Below are positions 45,435-57,045 of a stretch of 64,000 nucleotides of DNA, piece by piece. A program made the translations under genes and the position numbers. Origin of the DNA: Seiridium cupressi. Lineage: Eukaryota; Ascomycota; Sordariomycetes; Amphisphaeriales; Sporocadaceae. The number at the start of each line of letters is the position of its first letter. Positions within the stretch are counted from its first letter, which is position 1. Below the pieces are notes generated by a model. It ran no database searches and was not told the origin of the DNA. It was given only the letters and a program-made list of their open reading frames with translations. The DNA is taken from contig JARVKI010000013.1 of NCBI GenBank assembly GCA_036674765.1, positions 434,001 through 498,000 on the forward strand, read 5' to 3'.

Positions 45435-46237
45435 TCAGGACAAATCCATTTGGCCCGACAGTAGTATATCCTGACTTTGTTCGTGCCGCTGTGGCCCTTG
45501 TTGCGATAGCAGATCCATGAACAAGCTATCGTATTCGTCGTCTGATAACGAGGGCGAATTTGGTCTTTGAGGCAGCGGCTGCGAACTCTGAGCCTCATAG
45601 GCAGATAGCATAGCTTCCAATTCAGCCTCTTCCTCCATAGCATGAGTGTCAACCATCATATCATCTTCGTCCGCCGCAGGTCGTGGCACTTCGGGAAGCT
45701 CGGGGATATCCTCAAGCTCGTCCTCGAAAACAAGTCCGTCGATGTCTGCGTCTTTCTGCTGGCGCCACCTCCGGTCGAGAGTTGACCATTCGAGTTTGAG
45801 CACCTACCCATTTGTGTTAAAAAAGACATTATCCAGCACACGTACGGCAGCCGCCTTACCTCTTGGTTCCCGCCTCTCCTTTCCCAGGCTTTGTCGTCCT
45901 GTCTTTGCCGCACATTGTTGAGAAAGAGTTTCCGCCTGCCCTCTGACGCGCTCTCACGATTTTGCTTCAGCGGGTTTCTCTTCACGTCGCGCGAATTGAA
46001 TTTGGTCCATTTCGTCTTCTCCTGGGCCCCCAAAGTCGGCTTTATAGGGGAAGAATTGAAGCTGCGTCGTGGCAGCGCGTTTGGATCTCGCGGTGTAAGG
46101 GGAGGCGATGTTTGCGAGGCGCGAATGGGTGAACTGGAGAGGGGCGACGAATGCGCAGGACGGTGGGATGTGACCGTTGTGAAGTCGAAATTGAAGATGG
46201 GGAGCTGCGGAGATGAGGGAGACATGGTGCTCAGCAT
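45435..46237 (-). CDS. Hypothetical protein, 248 residues, acidic C-terminus
   Basis: Not recognised by name. Exons 45860-46237 and 45435-45803 join at GGNQE-VLKLEW (donor GTAAGG, acceptor GGTAG), for 248 residues. The N-terminal half is Ser/Pro-rich with SP sites (PLSSSPIRAS; SFNSSPIKPT). A basic middle part follows (SEGRRKLFLNNVRQRQDDKA, WERRGGNQE) continuing into KLEWSTLDRRWRQQ, which looks like a conserved helical core. The C-terminal half is very acidic (FEDELEDIPELPE; DMMVDTHAMEEEAELEAML). No membrane helix or catalytic motif. Charge segregation and SP sites suggest a nuclear or chromatin-linked factor (inference). I start at MLSTMSPSSP; an upstream in-frame ATG at 46366 is possible but adds non-conserved-looking sequence. 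It is divergent from the UbiB-kinase gene. Confidence 0.75.
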
Positions 46238-46824
46238 TTTGTCTGAAGGTAATATTACAAGGCTAAACACAACATGCAGACGGGATCGAAGAGGTGGGAA
46301 AGCAACAAAATCCGATGTCGATGTTGAATGCGCCGCTGAAGATGCCCGGCGCGAGCCCGTCGACATTAAAGAACGTGCTGGCGCGACGCGCTAGAGAAAC
46401 GGGCGAACGCGTAAAGAGGGTCGGTCGGGTCAGGTCGAGCCACCAGACTGGCCACAGTGCGGGCCCTTGTCAACAGTCAAAGACCCCAAACTGGACAGCG
46501 AGCATGTGAGGCGGTGGGGGGACCCCTGGCTGATCCCGGGTCATATGGGGACGTATGACGCCGAGGCCCCGGGGTTTGCCGCTTCGGGGGAAAGAAAAAA
46601 AGTCGCTTGCTAGAGGCGCTTTTCTGGCGGTCCCCAACGGAAAGAGCTTCACTCTTCGATGCATGGTTCCACTTTCACTTCGTGAACCCCCGATCGACCC
46701 TCAGCCGTGTCTATTCATGAACATGATACCGAAATCATGATAACTGGCTCCTCGTGTTGATAAACACCACCTTCGTTTTACAAGTCGGCCACCCAGCTCG
46801 TAATGGGCCCATAGTCCGCTCGCC
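46238..46824. promoter_or_regulatory. Divergent promoter region
   Basis: 587 nt between the divergent starts of the 248-residue protein gene and the UbiB-kinase gene. GC-rich in the middle (46500-46600). No gene is supported; both core promoters should lie here. Confidence 0.5.
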
Positions 46825-48734
46825 ATGAATACCCCTGGGCTTATCAGCCCCCTTAGCCGGTTTGCGACCCAGAGCACCGGCCGTTGGACTTGCTCGACCT
46901 GCCGTAGCCAATTGATCACCAAGAGCAGACCTGCGCAACGACCGTTGAATCGGCAATACGCTACCGGATCTTCGAGAAGTTCAAGACGCGCTCCCCAGCC
47001 GCCTAGATCAAAAAGGATTGTCCTCACCGCTGCCGCCACAGGAGCGGCTGGAGCAGGTGTCCTGGCCTTCACAGACGATATTAGATTCGGCTATGAGGCT
47101 ACTGAGAGGGCGGGCAGAGTTGCCTCTGCTCTATATATCAATATCAGCGAGTAGGTACCGGCGAAAGAACAGCACCTGTGGGCAGAGAACTAATAGCTTC
47201 GCAGCTACCGGACAACACTCAGCAAGCGCGAAAAGATCGAGGACGCCGAAGAATCTGACAAATTACTGAGGAAATGCCACAAACGATGCGCTGAGAGGAC
47301 ACTGAAGGTTCTTGAAAAGAATGGCGGTATCTTTATCAAACTGGGGCAGCACCTGGTATGCTTCCTATCGCGAGGGAGGGGGTCGCAGGAGCCAAGCTGA
47401 CAAGTCAACAGAGCGCCATGTCATATCTGCTACCGGAGGATTGGACGGAAACCTTCATCCCGCTCCAAGACAAATGCCCAGTTTCATCATTTGCATCGAT
47501 CGAGCAGATGTACCGAGACGATACGGGCGAAGAACTGAGGGATTACTTCTCTAGTTTCTCAGAGAAGCCACTAGGTGCAGCTTCTCTGGCGCAAGTGCAC
47601 ACCGCAACCATAAAAGAGAGCGGACAACAGGTGGCAGTCAAAGTGCAGCACCCTAATCTTGCACAGTGGGCGCCACTCGACATAGCCCTTACCAAATTTA
47701 CCTTTTCGACCTTGAAGAAGTGGTTCCCCGAATATGACCTCGAATGGCTATCGTTGGAGATGGAAGAGTCGTTGCCCCAGGAACTCGACTTTCAATGTGA
47801 AGCGGCCAATGCGATCCGGCTCAAGCAGCACTTTGCCCAGATACCCGAGCTCCCTCTGGTTGTGCCCGAGGTCATCTGGGCTAAAAAGCGAGTTTTGGTC
47901 ATGGCCAATGAGTCTGGACACCGCCTGGACGATCTGGAGTACATCGACAGCAACCATATAGACCGCGATGAGGTATCTGCTACGCTTGCGAAGGCTTTCA
48001 ACGAGATGATTTTTGGCAAGAATGCGCCACTGCATTGCGACCCCCACGGTGGAAATCTGGCAATCCGGAAGACGAATCGGAGAAGGCCCGGAGGTGCCAA
48101 CTTTGAGATTATTGTCTACGACCATGGGTTGTATCGCGACATTCCCGAGCACCTCCGGAGGAGTTACGCCAAGATGTGGCTTGCCATCATCGATGGAGAC
48201 GTTGAGCGAATGAAGAAATATTCCCACGAAGTCGCCGGCATCACTGAACAACAATTTCCATTATTCGCCTCAGCGATCACAGGGCGCGACTACAGTGTTG
48301 TCAGCTCCTCCATCATGAAGTCCAAGTCCGATGATGAAAAGAAGACCATGGGCGATGCCTTGCAGGAGGGCTTGCTATCAGATCTCGTGCAATTACTTGG
48401 GCAGGTTCCACGGATCATTTTGTTGATTCTAAAGACGAACGACTTGACAAGAAGTCTCGACGAGAACCTCCATACGCGCCAGGGACCAATGCGGAGTTTT
48501 ATGATCCTGGCAAGATATTGTGCGAGAACTGTGCTGAGGGAGCAAATCGACGACATCAAGGAACGAGACGGCGGGCTTTGGTGGCCAGGTAATATGCTGC
48601 GGCTCGCAGCTGCCTGGGTTGGATTCTTAAGAGTGGAACTGAAGTTGGAGGCATTCGAATGGTGGTTGGCAGCGAAGAGGTTAGTGGGCGCGAACACCGA
48701 GTACGCTGGGAGCCCGCTTGCTCAAGGGTCGTGA
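46825..48734 (+). CDS. UbiB/ABC1-family kinase-like protein, ADCK1/MCP2 type
   Basis: A mitochondrial atypical kinase-like protein of the UbiB (ABC1/ADCK/COQ8) family. Yeast MCP2 and animal ADCK1 are tied to mitochondrial lipid and membrane homeostasis. Exons 46825-47150, 47205-47355 and 47412-48734 join (NIS-D-YRTTLSK; GQHL-SAMSYL), giving 599 residues. An Arg/Ser-rich presequence is followed by a membrane helix (IVLTAAATGAAGAGVLAF). The family KxGQ motif is in GGIFIKLGQHLSAM, near residues 154-157. Kinase-fold pieces follow: PLGAASLAQVHTA (Ala-rich loop replacing the glycine loop), VAVKVQHP with the lysine, PQELDFQCEAANA, and HCDPHGGNLA plus VYDHGL in place of the usual HRD/DFG pair. The DYR/SKRE start and overall length favour the ADCK1/MCP2 branch over COQ8 itself. 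Confidence 0.93.
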
Positions 48735-49862
48735 TGGCTTATCTGAGATGGAGAATGAACTCCGAGGCGTATTTGTGCCATAGAAAGTGAGTGGCTGTGG
48801 GTTGTTGTTAATTCGTGATACCTATAGACGACACGTAGATGCTTGGATTGCATTAGATGCGGCGCTTTGGGTGTTAGGATCGTTGGCCTAGACAAAAATA
48901 TACATATGTGCCTCGAATATCTATGACCCCAGCCAAGGGTATGAATGATCATTAATTACAGATTTCTCATTGCATGAATAATAGTAAGTGATCGAGAAAT
49001 CGAGGCACTATAAGCAATCTTTATAAGCACCTCGTACATGAATACTTGTTTTGTGATCTAGCCAGCCAACCTGACGTATTTTGCCAACCTGGATTTACAC
49101 CTGTCTCTTTGCAATTCCCCTCATATCTATAATCGGAACAAACAATAAGCAAATCAGAGAAGTCCAGGCAGCTAGTCGAAGAAAAATGATTGTGATATAT
49201 TTTTCATAAGCGGTACGGAGTATGAATTTCGTCGCGGAAGACATAAATGCGAACACCAAACGATTGGCATTGTAATCTTTGTTAGTACTTGCGAGCTAAT
49301 CAATTTATGGGGAAGCAATCATAAAATACTCCCTTCCAGTCGAATTTTCCCTTCTCGGCAGCGGACGCCGTTTTCCGAGCAATTTACTAGTCGAATGTCA
49401 AACCACATAATGTACCCAAGTTCCAAGTAACTTGATCAAATGAATACTCGTATTAATTCAAAGCAATCGGGTATAGGACATAACTCCAAAACCAAAAACC
49501 CCTATGATCCAGCTCGTTCCGATGCACAAGGCGCATGATCCCTTGCATGCATTCCCATGGCATAACCATGTCCTCAAAATCCTCCCGAGCTTGTGTTCCT
49601 CCCTCCAGCGACGATGCCCGTCACGGCGCTATGCCGTCATGTCAGGATGCTCATCGTCGCGTACATAACCATGAATCGTGCACCCCGACTACCACGGCGT
49701 ATATCCCAGGGTAGCAGATGCAGCTCTGTCTCGGCTCCGCAAAATCGTGCAACCTCGAATCTAGTAGCATGTATGAATATACTCCATCGGCCATGTGCTG
49801 CTTCGTCTGTTGTGCTCCAACCCTATCCCTTCCGAGCTGGTTGGTAATCAAAGCCAGATCAT

Positions 49863-50105
49863 CTAGTGACCATTCCATTTCCAACTGCTGTTACTTGTTG
49901 AGCGACTCATGGGCGAGCTGCTTGCGCTCGAGTCGCTGCGATCACTGTCCATAGATCGCTTTTCCGGCGACGGCGATCTCCGGACAGGGTACGGAGCCGA
50001 TGAGACCACTGAAGAGTCCACCGGAGGCTGAGTCTGGCGCGACTGCTGCCATGAGGTGAGAATCTGTTTGCACAGATGCGTGGAGATTGTGTGTGACGGA
50101 GACAT
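49863..50105 (-). CDS. Possible small Ser-rich protein, 80 residues
   Basis: Starts MSPSHTISTHLCKQILTSWQ and continues with Ser/Pro-rich sequence (RRSPSPEKRSMDSDRSDSSA) to NSSWKWNGH. The amphipathic start followed by a disordered, phosphorylatable tail resembles small stress- or conidiation-related fungal proteins, but I cannot name a family. The frame is open further upstream to 50300. No intron is needed. Low-complexity composition keeps confidence modest. Confidence 0.4.
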   Translation of the reverse strand: MSPSHTISTHLCKQILTSWQQSRQTQPPVDSSVVSSAPYPVRRSPSPEKRSMDSDRSDSSASSSPMSRSTSNSSWKWNGH

Positions 50106-50838
50106 AGTTGCTGATCTGCAAGAAATTGAAAAGAGTTTGTGTTCTTGTTGTGATAGACAAGTCGTCCAGTCTTTGTGTGACGGGAGCGGTTGCTGTCGCG
50201 TGAGATGGGCTGATTCGTGTAAGTCGGATGTGGGGTGACGATCCCTTTTAACTTGCAACAATGGCTGCGCGGCGAGTGCACTCGGTAAGATATGGGTCAA
50301 ACTGTAGAGTGTCTGATTCGGAAATCGACGACAAGAGAGAAAAGAAGAATATATGCCTTGTTCTAGGAGTTAAGGACAAGGGATGGTAGATATCGTGGAC
50401 ACAAAGGTGGTCTAGGTCTAGGCTCTCTTTGGCTTGTAGGTTCAAGAATAGAAACATCGAAACCAAGGGAGACGAGTGCCATCAGGGTGTGGGAGGCAGG
50501 AGCACTTTATTCTAGATCCAACGTTGCTAACGTACGAGTCACTCGACCCGTATTCAGGCACCGAGCCCCAATTTGAGACCTACCGGATCCGTCGCCCAAA
50601 AGCTGGCGTGACAATCATCTGGGCTGGGGGCCTCGCGCAAAGCAAAAAGCCCACGTATGTACCGCAATAGGGAGCAACAAGCATAACGACAAGTCTGGCA
50701 ACTCATACCCTGGGCTGGGCGGAATGGATAGGGGACAAGCGCTGCGCGTGTGGCCTGATCTGCCGGGCAGGCAATTCGAGCGCCCGGAGGTGTGGAGGGC
50801 AGCCAGGCCCAGGCCAATGAGAGGACAGGCAAAGCTGC

Positions 50839-51456
50839 TTATTCTGTTTGTCGTCGCTTACTCTCGTCGCCTACGACGCTTGAATTAGGCAAGTTCAATG
50901 CATCCAACAGGCCATTAAAACAAGCCAGTGGTTCGATTTCTGGGAGCTCCGCCCTCGAAACGCCTACACCCTCTGCACCGCCTGTGAAGCCACGCAAGAG
51001 GAGCTCCCAATTACGTGCTTGCCTACTAACTAAAACTCGTCTGGTCTCCTCATCAACGAAGATCATTAGGTAAGGACACTGACGCAGCTCCTGCTTGAAT
51101 ATTCGTCCGACGCATAAAGAGAAACCTGGAATATGAAATGACTTCATGCCTGAAAAATTCGCAAACGAAAATTCAGGGTCGCATCTACGATACTCGATCA
51201 GCCCGGCGCCAGCCTTTGGTGTAGCCAGAGTCTGGGGGAGGGAGAAGGGCACCGCCTGTCGGCCCCCGACCCCGACATGAGTCAGGGTTCTCGGTTCGCT
51301 ACGGAGCGGCTGCGTCCCCCATCTAGGGATCAGCGCCGACGGTCTACAACGGTAGTGTGGAGGGCGAATATTTCGCCGCGAGCACGACTTCGAATTGGAA
51401 GAGCGTGCTCCAATAGCCAACGCAATGTCACATTGCATCGTGGTCTTGGCATTCAT
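50839..51456 (-). CDS. Doubtful frame, 205 codons
   Basis: Not recognised. The C-terminal half looks most protein-like (GMKSFHIPGFSLCVGRIFKQ, RQCPYLMIFVDEETRRVLVS, ARNWELLLRGFTGGAEG), with strand-like and helix-like segments. The N-terminal half is Arg/Pro-rich and may not be translated. No signal peptide, membrane helix or catalytic motif. It stands alone between gene-poor stretches. Confidence 0.3.
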   Translation of the reverse strand: MNAKTTMQCDIALAIGARSSNSKSCSRRNIRPPHYRCRPSALIPRWGTQPLRSEPRTLTHVGVGGRQAVPFSLPQTLATPKAGAGLIEYRRCDPEFSFANFSGMKSFHIPGFSLCVGRIFKQELRQCPYLMIFVDEETRRVLVSRQARNWELLLRGFTGGAEGVGVSRAELPEIEPLACFNGLLDALNLPNSSVVGDESKRRQTE

Positions 51457-52558
51457 CGTGGTCCTGACATTTTAAAGTCTCGCGAAGGAAGAATCCTCAT
51501 CCTCCAAGTCACTTATTTCCGATCACATCAACTAATCGAGGATCGGGTCCCAGTGATTTGGTGATCGCTGTTTAGCACTCACACCTAACTAGCAGAGCTG
51601 CCTCAAACCAATTCGCGTTAGTCGCGGCAGAGTGCACTAAGCCTGCTTATACTCGTGCACCTTCCCAAGAATACATTGTAGGTTTCGTCCGTCCAGCCGC
51701 TCATGAGCAAGGTGAATGTATAGATCTCACATGCAGGTTTGGGAAAACAGATCACCGCTTATAAATTGATTGCGAGGGAAGATGAAATCTACAATGGAGA
51801 CAATTACTCATACTGCTTGACGACTAAACCAACGATACAGCTCGATTTTGCCCGCCACATCGACCTAGTTACACCTCTGTCCCGTAGCGTTATATAGTAA
51901 TCTTACAAATGCAGGGTTTGGAGCGAAGGTAATACAACATCAAGCTAATGCAGTACAGTTCCACTGCTTTCCTGCCTTCGCCTCAGCGCCCGGTCTGTCG
52001 GTAGAGTAGGTTTCGCCCGCCATAATTGTAGGGGTTTTATCATTGCGACTTTTAGCAGTGCTACGACGCAAAAGCTACTGAGCTGGGGCAAGGCTCGGTA
52101 CAGGAAATGGTTAATGCTTTAGGAGTCGGTGAGTCGGTACGCCGGTTTCCAGTGATGGCACTGCTAGTCATTGAAGAAATGCTCACTGTATTGTTATAAG
52201 CCATTCCATCTGGAGATACGTCATGTGGCACTTGGCGTACTATACCGTCATTGCTCGGTTTCAAGAGCTCATACTTTTATGACTGATAAAACAGGTATAA
52301 ATAATGAATGCTAGAGTACCTTATATGATATCTGGAACTGTCATCTGAATTTCTGTCATGACACTCGAGGAGCACAATGAGAAAGAGCCTGCAGAATCGA
52401 GCTTTATGAAATAGAACAGCCATGTAATTTTCCCATACCCAGAAGCACAATATCAGGCGACGATGTGTTTCCATCAATATCATTCTTTAGAGCGTTTTGT
52501 GAACAACCAAAGTTATCCGAGATGTACATCACGCCAGGGCACTCACCCCATGGTTTCC

Positions 52559-53338
52559 TCAGTTTGCACAGTTGCTCTCGTACCTATACATATCAGTCGT
52601 GATTCACACACAAATCGGCTACACCCCATGACATCAATCGAAGCAAAGTATACACATACCTGAAATTGTCAATTCCTAATCCATATAGCAAGTTGACAGT
52701 GGAAGGCTGCACCAGCTGGAATCTGAGCGTGTCGACATCGGTCCAGCCAGGGAACGTGCAAGTCACTGGTACCAATGGATCGAGCGCTGCGCCAGCAAAG
52801 TAGTTGCAGTCCACCGCCTGTCCATCACTTGGCCCGCCAACTGCCGTGACACGGACCGTGCAACTGAGAGTAGGGGCGACGTTGGTCTGGGCAGTCGTGA
52901 GCACGCACAAAAAGTCGAAGCTCTTTGGGTCGAAAAACTCGACGTCGAACGCTTTGCTGATGGTGTGGTTGAGCAAGTCGAGCTGATACCCGGCCTGGTG
53001 GTTGTTTGGGGCTCTGTTGGTATTGAAAACAGTGAAGCCGTCAAAGTACAGGTGCCTGTAGTTTTGCAGACACTGGTTTGTAAAAATGGGCAGCTTCAGA
53101 CTGTTGGCAGGTATGTCATCGAACTTTGCTGGTGTCAGTGCTTTAACGATAATATTACACGTTCGAGTGAAGTATGGAGAACATGATACGCTGAATGGCG
53201 TGGGGAGTAAAGTGTACGCACATCCACGTTCACGGGCCCCTCGCAACTTGTGGTCATGGCGGCCGGACAGGAGGGTTGGAGTTGGCCGAGGGCGACGCTG
53301 GCCATGACCAGTTGGAGGAACGCGGACGAGATCATCAT
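52559..53338 (-). CDS. Small secreted protein, 201 residues
   Basis: Three exons, 53222-53338, 52660-53123 and 52559-52583, join at PVNVD-FDDIPANS and IDNFR-YESNCAN to give 201 residues. The first 18-20 residues (MMISSAFLQLVMASVALG) are a clear signal peptide. The mature part is beta-rich, with FDDIPANSLKLPIF, YRHLYFDGFTVFN, FDVEFFDPKSFDFLCVLTTA, LSCTVRVTAVGGPS and LLYGLGIDNFRYES. This FDD-start, IDN/IDDF-end layout is familiar from a large group of fungal secreted, lectin- or carbohydrate-module-like proteins of unknown role. Several Cys residues could form disulfides (CPAAMTTSC; CNYF; CTFP). The acceptor of intron 1 is read as CAAAG to keep the frame; a CCAG site three to five bases upstream would break it. 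Confidence 0.75.
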
Positions 53339-54695
53339 CTTGGGATAAGGGAGTTATCGAGTGATCGAAGTTGTAGATCTTGATAGGAATATTTGGTATT
53401 ATCACAATCTGCTGTAGCCAAGTCCCAGGTTTCTTTGCAAGCGAAGCAGTCAAATATTTATATGGGCTCGTGAACCATGGCCGTTGACCGGAACCGGAAT
53501 GCCCCAGGTCAACCACAGAGTAACTATCTTAAACGCCACCTCCGGAAGGGGTCAGAATTCCTGAAATCTCAGCATGTCTTGTGATGGCTTCAGTGGTGCG
53601 AGTCGGCCCTCCTCCAGCGGAACCACAACTCTAATAATTTAAATCTCTTCGGCGGCCTGGCTTCCAGACAACCCCTTTGGCGAGGAACGGAAGGAAAAGA
53701 AATTCGAGGGCGTCACAGAATGCAACCTGCAGAGAATGTCTCGAATATCCCGTCTATACCCAATCATATGGCAGTCACGGCTGAACGCCAATTCCACGAT
53801 GGCGAACCTCACCACTGGATTGGTCCACCGGCCGCTATAGGAGGCAGTTTTATTGGTAAGCATGGATTTGGTTTGCGTACGGGTTTCCGGCACAGCTCTA
53901 TGCTCCAAAAGTTGAGACATGTGGACAAACGGGTATACGGCTCGTCTGCTCAGGGCTGACCAGCTGATGAGATGTTCTCAGTCTTGCTTGAACATTTTCC
54001 GCTGCACAGGAGGTCAAAGGGCGGTTCGTTAAACCCGCATCATTGCCACCGCTTGCCACACCATGTCTTCAATGGATGTACCAAATCCAGACAGTAAAGC
54101 TAATTGAAAGTTGTACCCATGGGTCACACCAGAGAGCTGACTAGCAACCCAGCATCATAATCAAGAGCTCGAGCCGTTATGGTCGGTGCCCTAGATTGTC
54201 AACTATTTACACTGCTATCAACTTGGAAAGGTACTTCGGCAGACCAATACTGAGATACTCGGGGCAAAAGCCGAGCAGAAAACGTTACTGACATTTCTAG
54301 CTCTATTTGGTCTATGCAGAGCCCAGCTTTGAGCCTGATTTTAAATTCTGGTGAATTAGGTTGTACATTACCCGCTTTCTCTTTAAACCTTTTGCTAACA
54401 CCCCAACAAGAGTTTCAGCAAGTAGAAGGATTGTGAGTTTCAATGGGAACAGTAGGTGATTCAACAGCCAGATGACAGCACCCTGCTCTTGCACAATTAT
54501 CTTTAACAAGTATTTGCCAAATATCTGCATAGTGAAGCAAAGCTCTAGCACGGATGCCTATACATGATTCTGACGCCGTGAGCTCCTGAAGGCCATACCA
54601 TGATTCCCTTACCAGTCAACAAGCTACTCCTTACGCCATGCGGTCATAATTTCAATAAAAAAACCATCGCCGTCAAGTTCCCCGTCAGCAATCTC
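53339..54695. other. Intergenic
   Basis: 1.4 kb between the secreted protein start and the end of RAD52, both on the minus strand. It contains the promoter of the secreted protein gene. Small frames such as 53639-53920 show no motif. Confidence 0.5.
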
Positions 54696-56410
54696 TCAGC
54701 CGACCTTTTGCCTTTTTGCGTCAGCTCCGACGGAGCCAGCACCAACGGTTCCATTCGTCGTCACCTCGTTCAAAGGTGTCCTTGCCCCTCCATCAGCAGG
54801 TCGTTTCATCATGGTTGGTGGTTTGTATTGACCCCTATTGCCCATCGGACTATGACTGCCGGGTGCCCCAATCTGTCGCATCTGATTCATAGACGGGTTC
54901 ACAACGCTGCCTAGGCTCGGCCGACTTGATCCGTTGGCACTATTGAACCCTCCACTCGGACGTGCAGCCGGCTCCTCATCTTGCTTAAGGGGGGCCACAT
55001 GTCTCTTGTCCTTGCTCACAGGTTTCGTGGAGTGATGATCGATACCGGGAGTCTTGCGGATGGAAGGACTTTCGAGCTTGGGATCAAACAGCTTGCCACC
55101 ACTTTGAGGCAAAGAACCGGGTGGTACACCTTCGGGCAAGGCTGTAACTGATCGAGCTGAAAAGAAAGCGACTGGCCCTTCAGGGGCCTGGTCATTTCCG
55201 CTCACAGGAGGCGGAGTACTGGTTCGGCTGTTAGCCGTGGCTTGTGCTGCTGATACTTGTGCAGGTGCAGGGCCGCTTGGTCTGTTGTTCTGTTGCATCT
55301 GCGGACGAGTCTGGATTGGCGCTCCTGGCCGACTTGCAGCCTGTGGCGTGTGAGGTTGTGGCTTGGCAGTCAGTTGACCGCTAGAACTGCTCCTTGTCAT
55401 GGGTGCTCTAGCCGGCGGCTGCATGGGCTTGGAGGGGCCCGGGTTGTTACTAGATGTTCTACTCGCTCCGGTGCCTGGACCAGTAGAAATGGGTTGCGGC
55501 TTCTCGCTAGGTTTTGTTGATGTACCATGAGATCCTGGTAACACAACCTCATCAGGGTGCACCTCATCAGGGGTTTCCTCATCTGGAACTCCAAAATCTG
55601 CCATATCAAAATCTCCAAAATCATCATCCAGCGAATCGAGCGTATCTACACAGCCAAAGGATCAGTATCCACCCAGTCAAAATCATCAGAGTCCAACCCA
55701 CCATTGTGCACCAGAGATGTCGGAGCATTCTTCCCACTTTCCGGATTGCCTTCCTTCTTGATTGCCTTCGGCGCATAGTCCACATGTCGGTGCAAGTTGA
55801 CCTCGTCAAACTTGGTGGGAGCAACCTTGAGCTTGGTAACTTTTGACAGATAGTCCTTGTCATAGATGCAGTTGCCCAAGACATTTCCAAAATTCCTAAG
55901 AGCTCTCTTCAGTCCATCTGTTGTGCCCTCCTTCTTAGCCTTCTCAAAAGCAGCGGCTTTTCCTTTGCAGTTCTCTATATGGCCATAGCCAATATCCTCG
56001 TGGAAAGTGCCATCTCGTAGGGTGACTCGAACAATGACTGACAACCCTAGAGAGATCTTGAACGATTGTGGATTCTCGTCCACAAAATCGACTTGAATAT
56101 TCTGGATGCTTGACGACCATCCGTTGAACCCGAATACCTCGTTCGCCAATGCGATGCACTTTTCGGCAGCGATGTAGTGGACCTTTTGGCCTGAAGGGCC
56201 GCTTCTCGCTGATATGTACTCCGGTCCCAGTTGTTTCTCCAGTCTTGACTGTAAAGTGGCGATTTCGGTAGCAGTGTATTCCGAAATGCGCGGCTTGGCC
56301 TCCTCGAAGGGGTTGGCGATAACGTTGTGTTGTTCGCCGGGGCTGTTTCCTTTGGTTAGTGCACTTGCTACCAGGTGAACTGCTGGCCAGGGTAGTACTC
56401 ACGCAGGCAT
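54696..56410 (-). CDS. rad52: Recombination mediator RAD52
   Basis: Anneals complementary single strands and loads RAD51 on RPA-coated DNA during homologous recombination. Three exons: 56403-56410 (8 nt), 55702-56342 and 54696-55645, giving 532 residues. The conserved DNA-binding core is complete: NPFEEAKPRISEYTATEIAT, RSGPSGQKVHYIAAEKCIA, NEVFGFNGWSSSIQNIQVDF, and VRVTLRDGTFHEDIGYGHIE, ending ALRNFGNVLGNCIYDKDYL. The C-terminal half is long, Pro/Gln/Ser-rich and disordered, as expected for RPA/RAD51 binding. The first coding exon holds only ATGCCTGC. The second intron (55646-55701, 56 nt) has donor GTGGGT, branch-like ACTGAT and acceptor GTGTAG, and joins LVHN-DTLDSLDDDF. It reads in frame as acidic sequence up to the TAG at its 3' end. 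RAD52 is divergent from the RNA polymerase III gene. Confidence 0.95.
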
Positions 56411-57045
56411 TGCGACGGGTTTATTTAAAGGACATAGAGTATGCGTCCGGTTCGATCAGTCCTCAGGGAAAGCCTCACACGAGTGGCCCCTTGATGAGTA
56501 ATTGAGAATGCCGTGAGGTTGCCGTGGATAGAGATGAGGATGACATCGATGAACGACGCGCTTGCACATTTAGACAGCCGCTTCGACAACAGGTGGAGAC
56601 GTGTCGCCCCACCAGGTCTGGGACTGGGATTAAGGCAGCAGCACCACCAAAACACGTGCCATGACCAGGCCGACCCGACGCCAGCAACTTTTTTTTGGAA
56701 GGCTCCAATGCACCAAGCAGCAAGCTCCAGCGCGGGGCAGTCGACGAGAGCGCTAGGTTAAGTTGGTGGGGCACGAACGACTAAGGAAAAAAAGAGCTCG
56801 AAGAGTCACCTCAACCTCTCTGTCGCAAAGCTACGCAACCACCGCCAGCCATTGAGACTATCGTTACAGCATTGCTCATAGACTCGTGCGGGACGATGAT
56901 CGTGCCAGTACTGCAACTGAGGTAGCAAGACGTTTGAGGGGATTAGAGCCGAACACCCTGTCCCGATCTACGAGAAACTTGCACGACCTTGATCGCAAAC
57001 ACGAACAGACCGTCGCAAACCGCATCGGCGATCCAGACCAGAAAG
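56411..57045. promoter_or_regulatory. Divergent promoter region, RAD52 and Pol III subunit
   Basis: 635 nt between the two start codons. No coding sequence is supported, although the Pol III frame stays open in its last 57 nt (from 56989). No perfect ACGCGT box was seen. Confidence 0.55.

Larger units (their letters stand above)
48735..52558. other. Gene-poor stretch
   Basis: 3.8 kb with only weak candidates (49863-50105 and 50839-51456, listed separately). The first part (48900-49500) is AT-rich. No repeat family, transposase or known RNA was recognised. Confidence 0.45.

Noticed and set aside
55640..55710. RAD52 broken by a TAG stop.
   Set aside because: The stop lies at the end of a 56-nt intron whose removal restores the frame.
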